A DNA stretch of 64,000 nt from Cryptomeria japonica. Lineage: Eukaryota; Streptophyta; Pinopsida; Cupressales; Cupressaceae. A program made the translations under genes and the position numbers. How positions within the stretch are numbered: position 1 is the first letter of the stretch; every line of letters begins with the position of its first letter. The notes beneath the pieces were generated by a model. It saw nothing but the letters and a program-made list of their open reading frames with translations, searched no databases and had not been told where the DNA came from. Below, piece by piece: positions 43,941-54,065 of this stretch. Location of the stretch: positions 417,975,757-418,039,756 of the forward strand of contig NC_081415.1 in the NCBI RefSeq assembly GCF_030272615.1, in the 5' to 3' direction.

Positions 43941-44110
43941 GAAAAAAAAATTGTATGGAAAAATGTTGGTGATTATTTGTAGTGTGTGAGAAGTAACTGC
44001 AGTTTTTTCAGCGCTCACCTGTTTTTGTGCTGAAGAGCAAACTATTTATGTGAGCTCAGACATAAAAGGACTCTCCCGCCGTCTTGTTTCTGCTTCCCTG
44101 CTCTGCCATA
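43941..44110 (-). promoter_or_regulatory. RRP45: Presumed RRP45 promoter / 5' leader region
   Basis: A more GC-rich patch (CGGCGGGAGAGTC at about 44085) followed by a TATA-like ACATAAATAG at about 44050 lies 180-240 bp upstream of the start codon, in the right orientation. No transcription start can be fixed from sequence alone. Confidence 0.3.
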
Positions 44111-44575
44111 ACTTTCCTTAAATCTCAGGTTGCTTCCGACTTTCATTCATTTACAAATCAATTCATTAAAATGGAGCATTTTAAAACCCTTCTCAGAAAA
44201 ATAGCCTTCATATAATAAGTTCAGGGTTCCTGATGATCGAACCAGGTATAGAGGTTTATGAGGACTTTTTTAAATATTTTAGGTAAGCAATGGAGAATTT
44301 TTATTCTCTGAATTTTACCGTATGGGCAAGCTTAAATTTTTTAATTGTCTCATAAAAAATCTAATATTTAATTTGAGCTACATGAGTGCTAAATTATAGA
44401 TGTGTTATTAATGGTAAAAAAATCTTCTTAGGGGAAGAAGCTTAGTTTACAGGAATCAGTTATGAGGACAAAAAAGTAAGGTTCCAATTTATTTAGTAGT
44501 AGATTTTTCATTATCTTATAGGACCTCCAATTCCATAAAAAAGATCATAAAGTTTTCTTTCCTTTTATTGTGTCA

Positions 44576-44983
44576 ATGTTGGTGGTGTGGGGCTTTGAAG
44601 TGAGGAAGAAGGAAGAAGTGGAGCGGATGGTGAAAGGTTGTGTAGAGGAGGAGTGGCTATATGGTTTGCAATCGGTGCTTCCTCATGCTATGGCAAGTGT
44701 GGGTTTCTTTTTTGAGGAGAAGGAGCACGGTGCGAAGGAAGAAACGCCAAAACAACTAATGTCGTTTATTCAACGACCAAAGGGCATGAACCGTGACGAA
44801 AGAAGGGCGAAGGCATACATTGGGTGGGAGTCTCTCAATTTTTTTCTTCAAGAGAAAGACTCAGTGCGAAGGAAGGGGAAGGAGGCTGCAGAGGCAGAGA
44901 AGAACATAGGGTTGAGGTTCGAGCTAAAAGATTATTGGTACAAATGGACCTTTGAAAGCCATGAGGAAGAATTAGGAATTTAG
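44576..44983 (+). other. Unrecognised 136-codon ORF
   Basis: Opens at ATG 44576 (MLVVWGFEVRKKEEVERMVK) and ends EEELGI before TAG. Charged, with EKEHGAKEE and RDERRAKAY segments, and no signal peptide, membrane span or domain that I know. About 290 bp downstream is an A run, so the block could be a retroposed sequence or a LINE 3' part. It lies upstream of RRP45 on the opposite strand. Coding status is uncertain. Confidence 0.35.
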
Positions 44984-45219
44984 TATTTCAGAATGTGTTT
45001 TTTTGTTTAAATGTTTTTCAAAAAAACTTTGTTACAGTTGGAGATAGCACTATTTGCTCAATGTATAAGGCTTTAAGGCTTTTTGGCAAAGCTGTTTTTT
45101 TGTATGGTAGTAGTAGATGGCTTGGATATTCTGATGGGCAGGTAGTATGTCAGTATGAACATTGGGGTTTCTCTTTTCTTTTTGGTATGGACGGATTTAG
45201 TATCTTTTGACTACATGGA

Positions 45220-45290
45220 CATGGATGATGTAAATTTGCTTATTTAATATTAATACAATACTCAATATTATCAACCAAAAAAAAAAAAAA
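45220..45290 (+). repeat. Poly(A)-ended retroposon 3' end, probably LINE-like
   Basis: AT-rich TATTTAATATTAATACAATA and TATCAACC run into fourteen A residues (45277-45290). Such ends are usual for plant LINEs or processed copies. No target duplication was found. Confidence 0.4.
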
Positions 45291-46049
45291 TTCAAATGTT
45301 TACAAGATATATCCATAATTGCAAAAGTGACCTAAGCCAATTCACACCCATGAATTTGATCCAAGGTGGCAAATGAAGGGTATCTAGGGGTTAAGTTCAA
45401 ATTCTAGGGAGGAATGATAAAGTGATTTGTGATATGATGATATGAGACAAAATTGTGCAAAATTGTATCACTTGTATACTTATTATTACATTTCAGACAC
45501 TTTGATCAAAGAAAACCCAAAAGATAAGGGATGGGGGCATAGATATGCAATTTTCACCATCACATTCCCCCCAGTCAATGTGAATGCATACTACTAAATG
45601 GATGCATGCCAAATTAAAACAAGCAATCAACATAGAAATTAAATATGTTTCACTCAAAGGGTATAGATTTGCTCGAATTATACAAATTATTCTTCATTTT
45701 TTCTTGCATTGGACACTCCATAAAACCCTACAAAATCAATAATATTATGTAATGAGTAGCATATATCAACCATTTAAAATGATTTTAATCACACCTTGCC
45801 AAATGGGACCATCTTTGAGAATAATAAAGGTAAAAGGGTGAGAATTCCACTTGTTATGGAAAGTAATAGAAGCTCTGACTATGTAGAAAAGGACTCTAAC
45901 CAAATGGATAAATGCAAGTATTATATCTAGATACATACCAAAAATTAACTCGACAAATAGTATGACAAGGAATTTAATTATGTAGAAATGTACATTTGAA
46001 TATATTGATGAAGCTTTGTAATGTTCCCCTGCCAATATACGGCAAAATG

Positions 46050-46380
46050 GAGAGTGTGTGGGTGTGACCATACGGTGAAGGTGAGGGTGTATGGTGGAGG
46101 TGACTTGTGAGTGTGCTATGTATGGTGAGGGTTTGGAACCATACGGTGCAAATGACAGTGTACGGTGGGGATGTAGGAGATGATGTATGGTGGGGATGTA
46201 GGAGATGGTGTACGGTGGGGAAGGTGTAGGTGGTGAGAGGTGTACTATGGTAAGGTACGATGGGGTGTACGATGGAGGTATGGCGTACGGTGGGTTGGTG
46301 AGATGTACGGTGGAGTGAGAGGTATGGTGAGGTGAGAGGTGTACGGTGGTATAACCGTACGGTGTGCTCCAATGAATGTG
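46050..46380. repeat. Degenerate TACGGTG minisatellite in the gypsy H tail
   Basis: More than a dozen variants of GTACGGTGG / GTATGGTGA with 10-30 bp spacing. It produces long Ser/Thr/Pro/His-rich open frames on the minus strand that are composition artefacts. Confidence 0.7.
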
Positions 46381-46824
46381 CAGTGAAGGGTTGATCTTTC
46401 GTAAGCAATAAATTCTGAATATTAAGAATTCCTTGTGCATGTATCAGATTAACAGATATGCAACTAGAGAGATAAACAATGATGAGATACAAGATTTGCC
46501 AAATCTGAAATGAGTACAAATAAACAGAATAGGGTGAGGGGTGAATTTCACCGAAACAACAAATACCAAATACGGAGGGTCTTTCACCTCCAAAATGGCG
46601 GTTACCAGAACTCCAACAGGAATTCGCATAGGAGAGAAAAATACCAAAATTCGCATGCCTACAACAATGACTAACACGGCCATATATATGGGCTCCGGGA
46701 GACTTCCCGGAGGGTTACAAACGGGCCGACACGACCAACCAAAACTTGCCTAATCTAATTAAATAAAAGGGCCCGAAAGATTTGTTATTAAATTTGGGGC
46801 CTTACAATAAAGTAATTAGATTTA

Positions 46825-49800
46825 TTATTTAATTATATCAGGGACATCACAGTCCTCCCGGGCCAAAAATTGCTTGCCCTTAAGCAATTGCAGGTTTGGA
46901 TGCTCCAGAATTTGCTCGCCTTCCCAGGTGGCATCCTCGATGGGTAGATTCTTCCAGCGTACAAGGAACTCCTTGACTCTGCGTGTTCTCAGCCTCTTTT
47001 CTTTGACATCGATGATCTCTGTCGGCTCTAGAATTAGTTTCCCTTCTTCGTTGATGGGTGGCAGATCCTTAGACATTGTGACGCGCTTCCCGACAGCCTT
47101 CTTTAGACATGACACGTGAAAAACATTGAGAATCTGACTCCCCTCAGGAAGCTCCAACTCATAGGCAACTTCACCCACTCTCTGAAACACCTTATAGGGT
47201 CCATAGAAGCGCGGCTTCAACTTCTCCTTACCACTTGTCTTCAAGGAGGATAGTCTGTGCGGTTGAAGTCAGAGGTAAACCAGATCGCCAACCTCAAAAT
47301 TTCGCTCAATCCGGTGTCGGTCCACATACATCTTTTGTTGGTTCTGAGCCCTCTGCAGGTTGTCTTTGAGAGATGTCAAGATGTCTAAACTCTCCTGAAG
47401 CTAATCTTTGGCCATTGGTGCGCGACTGTCTCCCAATGCCAGGTCAACAAATGAAGAAGGTTCATAACCGTACAGTGCTTTGAAAGGTGGCATGCCTATC
47501 GACATGTGATAAGTGGTGTTGTAATAGTGTTCACCCAAATGTAACTAGTGAACCCAAGCCTTTTGTTGAGCTGAGACGTAGTTCCCGAGATAGCCCTCCA
47601 GCCATTTGTTCACAATCTCGGTCTGTCCGTCTGTCTGCGGATGGTAGCTCGTGCTAGGTGACAACTTGGTTCCTGCCAACTGAAATAACTCCATCTAGAA
47701 GGTACTCAGAAAATGGATATCCCTATCATTGACTATGTTTCGCGGTAGACCGTGTAGGTGGAATACCTCACGGAAGAACAACTCGGCCACTTGAACTACT
47801 TGATATCCTACGGGGATGGCAAAAAAATGTGCATACTTGGTTAAGCAGTCAAGTGTGACATAAATGCAATCCTTTCCTTGCACTCTGGGGAGGCCAGTAA
47901 TGAAATCCATCGAGATGCTATCCCATTTATGGTCAAGAATTGGTAGTGGTTGCAGTAGTTCGACCAGTAGGGTATGCTCAGATTTATTCTACTAACAGGT
48001 GGAGCATTCCCTCATATACTACAGGACATCGTTCTTAAGCCCCTTCTAGGAAAACCTTTCACGGATTTGTCTATAGGTTTTCAAGTATCCCGGGTGTCCA
48101 GCCAAAGGAGAGTCGTGCATTTCCTTCAAAATCTTTTCCTTCATCTTGGATTCGAGTACCAAATAAATTTTGTCCTTGTAATAAATGATATCGTCAACCA
48201 CCTTGTATGGATCATCCTGCACTTGACCATCCATCAGTTCGCAGGCAAAAGTGTTCTTGGAGTATTCAACCAACAGGAGTTCCTTCCAGTCCACCAAAAT
48301 CTGGGATAAAGAACATATGGCAGGCCTTCTTGACAGGGCATTAGCTACCACATTATTCTTTCCCTTCACGTATTCAATGTCGAAATCAAATGCCTGGACT
48401 TTGCTCACCCATTTCTGTTTTCGTTCATTCAGATCCCTTAGCTCCAAGAAGTATCGCAAGTTGTTGTGGTATGTCCGCACAACAAACTTTGCTCCGACAA
48501 GGTACTATCGAAACTTCGTCAGTGTGTGTATGATGGCGAGCATTTCCTTGTCATAGATGGAATACAACCGCTCAACTCTCGAGAGCTTTCGACTCTCGAA
48601 CGCAATGGGGTGTCAATCTTGCATCAACACCGCTCCAATGCCTTCCCCTGAGGCATCACACTCCAGGATGAAAGGACGAGTGAAGTCTAGTAGTGCCAAA
48701 ACTGGACACGTACTCATAACTTCTTTTAATTTGTCGAAGATTTGTTGCGCTTGCGCATTCCAAGAGAAGGATCCTTTCTTTGTCAGATCTGTCAGTGGTG
48801 CCCCAAGCTGTGAAAACCCTTTCACAAACATTCTATAATAACTGTACAAACCAAAAAATCCACGCAACTCCGAGAGAGTCTTGGGTGGAGGCCAATCCAA
48901 AATGGCCTGAATCTTCTCCTAGTGAACTTGTACCCCCTGGGCGCTGATGATGTGACCCAAGTACAGGACCTCGGTCATTCCAAATTCACATTTGGACCTT
49001 TTGGCATACAATGATTGTGATTCCATAATCCCCAATACTTCATCCAAATGCCCCACATGTTCCTCCCAGGTCTTGCTATAGATGAGTATGTCATCGAAGA
49101 ATACCAATAGGAACTTACGCAGTTGCTTGTTGAAGATGTGGTTCATGCAGGACTGAAAAGTGGTGGGAGCATTGGTTAATCCAAATGGCATGACCAAGAA
49201 CTCATAGTGTTTGTAATGACAATGAAAGGTTGTCTTTTCCACATCTTGCTCCCTCATACGGATCTAATGGTAGCCGAAGCGGAGATCAATCTTGGAGAAA
49301 TAGACTGTGCCATGTAGTTCATCCAGTAGCTCATCGATCTTGGGAATGGGGTATCTATTCTTGATAGTCTCCTTGTTCAGTGCATGGTAGTCGACACACA
49401 TTTTGAGAGTTTCATCCTTCTTCTTTACCAGTACCACCGAGGACGCAAAGGGGATAGAGTTAGGCTGGATCCATCCTTTATCGAGGAGTTCCTGGATCGT
49501 TTTCTCTATCTCATCTTTGAGCTTCTTCGGGTGGCGATAAGGTGTGGTGATAACGGGTTTTGCTCCTTCCTCTAACTCGATGGTATACTCAAACCCTCGG
49601 TGTGGGGGTATACCAGGTGGAATATCAGCGAAGACCAAACTATGCTCATCCAAAACCGACTGAAGTTCCTCATCCTGGTAGTAAGTCGGTTGCTCTTTCA
49701 CAGGTTTTGTTGAGATCAAGCAATGTGTTGCCCAGACTACTTCATCGTGTCTAAAGATGGCTTCCATCCTCTTGGCATAAATCTCCCTCAGGCCGCCATT

Positions 49801-50213
49801 CGACATTCCCCTGAGAACCACCTTCCTACCATCCACCTCGAATGAGAACTCCATCATTTTGAAGCTCTGTGTGTACTGGTCGAGGGTCTCCATCCATTGA
49901 ATGCCCAATATAACATCTGTGTCATCCAGATCTACAACAAAGAAATCGTTGGTCACTGTGTAATTTCCCATGGTGATGCTCAGTTGCGGAACCAGGTGAG
50001 TGCATGATAGGAGATTGTCTCCTACCACCTTGACATCGAACCCTTCATGCTCCTTTGTACACAAACCCCTTTGGGTGACAAGTGATGAGTTTATGAAGTT
50101 GAGTGAGGCCCCACTGTCGAGCATGACAAGAACTCATTGCCCTTGGAGTGTACCACGTGCTCTAAATACACTGCACCTTGGGGTACCTACCAGCGTGGCA
50201 ATGATGCCCCCCC
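46825..50213 (-). pseudogene. gypsy H pol: protease, RT, RNase H, integrase, chromodomain
   Basis: Read from 50213 downward: protease VMLDSGASLNFINSSLV (catalytic aspartate kept), [42 protein letters not shown] and [17 protein letters not shown] (DD kept), RNase [19 protein letters not shown] and [11 protein letters not shown], integrase zinc region HPGYLKTYRQIRERFS, core MDFITGLPRVQGKD and [20 protein letters not shown], and RRVKEFLVRWKNLPIEDATW-EGEQIL, a chromodomain-like end. Chromodomains steer chromoviruses to silent chromatin. About thirteen in-frame stops, at 50133, 49264, 48919, 48613, 48505, 48046, 48019 and further, make it non-coding. Confidence 0.87.
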
Positions 50214-50221
50214 TCCGTACC

Positions 50222-51335
50222 TGTAGACACTTAAAAATAATTATTTTAATTATTTTTAATTATTCGCATAATTAATTAATTAATTAATTATGTTAATTCA
50301 AATTCCTCTCAATGTTAATTAAATATAATTAATATTGTCACTATAGCATATGATTGATTTATTTAATAAATCAATCCCTTTCTTTATTCTTCTAAAAAAA
50401 TCAAATCCTCACAAATCTTCCTCTTAGCTAATTAATTTCAATTAATGGGTTAACCTACATGATTCCTACAAATCATCTTCTTAATTCATTCTTCTAGAAA
50501 CTCCCTAAACTCACTTAACATTATTCTTCTAATTTTTTATTCCCTCCACTCATTCTCTCTCCTAGTCAAATTATCCTACAAATATTAATCCCACCTAACA
50601 TTTCCTCTAATCCCCTCCTAATGAGTCGTTAATGGTTATTCATCATGATTAGCCACAAAGTCAACTATTTGTCCTTTTTATCCAACCACTAGCTTTAAAT
50701 GCTCTTTTCCTAGGTGAATGTAAGATTTTTGAAATCACACATTCCTCTAGGCATCCCCTCTCCCAAGGAATTTTTAATTCTTTTTTATTCCTCCAATCCC
50801 CATGATATCCTTTTTTGGAGAATTTTTAATTCCTCCAATGCATCTTGTGGAGTATGGAGATACGAAATGTCTTTAAGGCATATTTCTTGGTCTCCACACC
50901 CTCTCTTGGAGCTTGTGTGAGCTCACAAGTAAATCTTAGCCCTTCATCTCGAATTCATCCTAGCCATCCATTTTCCTCTCCTCTTCCTATAAAATAGGGC
51001 TCCATCCTTTCATTCAAAACATCTTGAAATCCAGTAAGTTTATGCTGCCATTTTGAGCCCAGGAAATCATCTTGGCAACTTGATCATCTCATCCTTATCA
51101 TTTTTCAAATCCATTCCATTTGTGCACAACATTGGAGAGCTATCCACATCCAGCAATCAAATGAGCACATCAAGTGGAGCATTATCAAGGGGTGTCTTCA
51201 CTTCATCAAGCTCAATCTGAAGGAGAAGGTAAAATAGCAAGGTGAAATGGTCTTTTAATGATATTTTAGCATTCTGCATGTTTATTTCGTTATGTTTTGA
51301 TCATTTGACCTTCAAATCTGTTTCCCCTCTCTTCA
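50222..51335 (+). repeat. 5' LTR of gypsy F
   Basis: Starts TGTAGACACTTAAAAATAA like the 3' LTR. The right end is set before TTTTGGCATGCCTGGTGGGA, taken as the primer-binding site, so it is less certain. Contains a (TTAA)n stretch at 50270-50290. Confidence 0.78.
50985..51005 (+). promoter_or_regulatory. TATA box of the gypsy F LTR
   Basis: CCTATAAAATAGGGC is a strong TATA-type core promoter; transcription would start about 30 bp on, near 51020, in the U3/R boundary of the LTR. Confidence 0.6.
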
Positions 51336-54065
51336 TTTTGGCATGCCTGGTGGGACCCATGTCCCTAAGAACTAATGTTTTTTTTTTAGGTTTTTGTGAG
51401 TTGTGAGACGCAGGTTCCAGAATAGCGCGACTGCAGAAAAAAAAATAATCTTTTTTGCAGGTTCCTGAATAGCGGCTCTATATTTCTGCGCAACAACTTC
51501 TTTTCTATTTCTATTTCGTTTTTGTTTCTGTTCTTTTTCTGTTTTAGTTTCAGTTTCAACACAATAGCTCTGTAATTAGCGCGAGCGTTTTTGTGGGAAT
51601 TCGAATTCCTGTTATCCGATCTGTTATTTGCTCTGTTTAATTATAATCTGTGTGAAAGTAGGAGAGTATGCTCTTATCTATATAGACAATCAGAAATCCA
51701 AACCTTTCACTTTTCTATTTTGTTTAGCATGACTGTATGCTCTGACCGCAGGAAAGTGTGAAAATAGGAGAGTATGCTCTTGTCTATCTAGACAATCAGA
51801 AATCCGGACCTTTGACACTTTTCTATCTGTTTAGTGCTATTGTCTGGTCTGTTAATCTGTCTGAAATTTTTAGGTGCTAACTGTAGTCTGCATTTTTTAT
51901 TTTTTTTTCATTTCCTGTTATCTGCTCTGTTTAAAGATAATCTGTCTGACCGCAAGAAAGTGTGAAAGTAGGAGATTATGCTCTTGTCTATTTAGACAAT
52001 CAGAAATCCAAACCTTTGACACTTTTCTATCTGTTTAGTGCTACTGTCTGCTTTGTTAATCTGTTTGAAATTTTTAGGTGCTAACTGTAGTCTGCATTTT
52101 TTTTTTTTTCATTTCCTGTTATCTGCTCTGTTTAAAGATAATCTGTCTGACCGCAGGAAAGTGTGAAAGTAGGAGATTATGCTCTTGTCTATCTAGACAA
52201 TCAGAAATCCGGACCTTTGACATTTTTTTTTATTATGTTAAATTTAGGGTTTTGGCTCCGTTAAATCTATGGTTTCTGTCTGTTCTGTTAAATCTAAGGT
52301 AAAAAAAAAAAATCTATTTTTTCGTCATATCTTCTTTATCTCGACTCCATTTTCCTCCAAATTTCACCAAATTCTTCGCATTGCCATTTTTCACATTTCC
52401 TTCCTTGGAGGCTTTATCCCAAAAATCCACTTTTTGAAGCCCAAAATCCCATATTTCTCTATTTTTAGGGTTTGCCATAACTTCTTCCCCTTTTATCCAA
52501 TCACCTCCAAATTTTTATCATATTATCCATCTCCAACTTTTGCTTCTTTGCCCCTCTTTGACAAATTTTCCCATTCCTTCATCTCTCCTCCAAAATCCCC
52601 ATTTTTCACTTGCCTATCCCTTGGAAAGTGGCAAAAACCTAGTCAAACCCCATTTACCCATCAAAGCTTTCCTCAAATCCACATTTGTCATTAGTAAAAT
52701 AGTTTTTATTCATGTTTTTCTATTTATTCCAAAAAAAAAAAAAAAAAAAATTTTGCCATTTTGTTGTTTTTTGCAAGACGCTTGTTGAAGACTATTTTTC
52801 CAAACTACTAATCAAGTTGTTTTGCAGGACGCTTTTTGAAGACTCCATTTTTCAAACTACTAATCAAGTGGTTTTGCAGGTTGCCTAGTTGATCCAACCA
52901 AATCTTGTGCATTTATTTAAACTAGGCACCTAAATATTAATTAAAATGGAATGAACCATTGTCTTATGTGTCTTTAAGAAAAGCGTATAGGTAGGAAAGT
53001 ATGCTCTCGTCTTACTAAACGATCAGAAATCCAGACCTTCCAACCTTTTCTTGTTTGATTGTGTGTTTACCTCTAGCGGACCTGCCATCCCAACTTGCTC
53101 TTTGAGAAGGTAAGAGGGGAACGACCCAAGTGAGTACACCTGGACCTAGGGTTCCCAACTCACTATAATAAATAGGTCATTGACTACGAAAGGGTTAATG
53201 GTTGGAGCTATATGAGAGTTCACTCTCACATTGGGTGCTTAGTAGGATCCTAGAGATCTCAATCATGCTTGTGTGACTACTAAGTTCTTAGTGCTTCGTT
53301 GGTCTATAGGCCTCAATTGCGCTTGCGCAACTTCGAAGGGTAGCTCCTAACAGGAAGACTTACTAAACACCTTGTTCATAGTGGCCAAAAACCTTCTAGT
53401 CATTGGTGTAGGAGGTCAGACCTCTGAAGCGGCCCATATTCTTACGGCCTTTAATAGAGACACAAAGTTCGCCATGAGGAGTTTTCATGGGAATTGATGC
53501 TTTGCTGCCCCGAGAAGTGAGTGTCGTGGAGAGGAGCTAGTGGGGTCAAGCATCTAAGTGTCCGCTTTGGGTAAGCGTAAATGGGAAACCAATTGGGATT
53601 CAATGACTATTGTCCTTGCCAACCTTAAGAATGTTGTATATGAGCATGAGTGTCTTTGATATAATATGCATTTGATCACTGTGTTTTCTTTGTTTGATAT
53701 ATACTTGTCAGGAGTAGACTAAAAACACATCACTATCCCCAAACACTTTGCAAAAACATTTGTCAAGACACAAACAATTATCCAAGTCATTACCCACACA
53801 AAGTCCAAAATTGCGTCAAAACTCTGTCCATCCCATTTTTCATAAGCCTAAGAGAGAAGCTAAGAGTTTATCCTCTACGTCAACATTCAAGTTTGTCCTT
53901 TGAAACACCAACTATCATCCAAATCAGGGTGGTCGTATCCCTCCAAAGACAACCTAGTCATTTCTTCTAAACCATCACTACTATACCTCCTCCATCAATC
54001 ATCCTCAAATTTCCTAAGTCCTTTCATCACAAATTTCTTAAGTCTTTTCATCACAAATATCGTGT
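51336..54065 (+). other. Long untranslated leader of gypsy F
   Basis: 2.7 kb between primer-binding site and gag with no coding frame. It holds tandem repeats (51650-52240, with an echo at 52983), a pyrimidine-rich stretch (52320-52700), an A run at 52732-52750 and a less biased part (53050-53700). Confidence 0.7.
51650..52240 (+). repeat. About 203-bp tandem repeat in the gypsy F leader
   Basis: Units begin with GTGTGAAAGTAGGAGA at 51650 (short copy), 51756, 51960 and 52161, each followed by TATGCTCTTGTCTATCTAGA and CAATCAGAAATCC. A diverged unit is at about 52983. Confidence 0.85.

Larger units (their letters stand above)
45540..50221 (-). mobile_element. Ty3/gypsy element H, chromodomain-type, degraded
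   Basis: Minus-strand protease, RT, RNase H, integrase and a chromodomain-like C-terminus (50200-46825), then an untranslated tail with a minisatellite and a PPT-like CTGGGGGGAA near 45570, after which an LTR may begin (TGTGATGG). Its 5' part (gag, 5' LTR) is cut off by gypsy F inserted at 50221/50222 and should lie beyond the window. Many in-frame stops, almost all C-to-T type. Confidence 0.78.

Noticed and set aside
45766-46519. Long Ser/Thr/Pro/His-rich ORFs on the minus strand
   Set aside because: They are produced by the TACGGTG minisatellite; two frames are open at once and neither resembles a protein.
52269-52788. ORFs of 141 and 82 codons in the gypsy F leader
   Set aside because: Pyrimidine-rich low-complexity sequence lacking stops in two frames; no domain and no family support.
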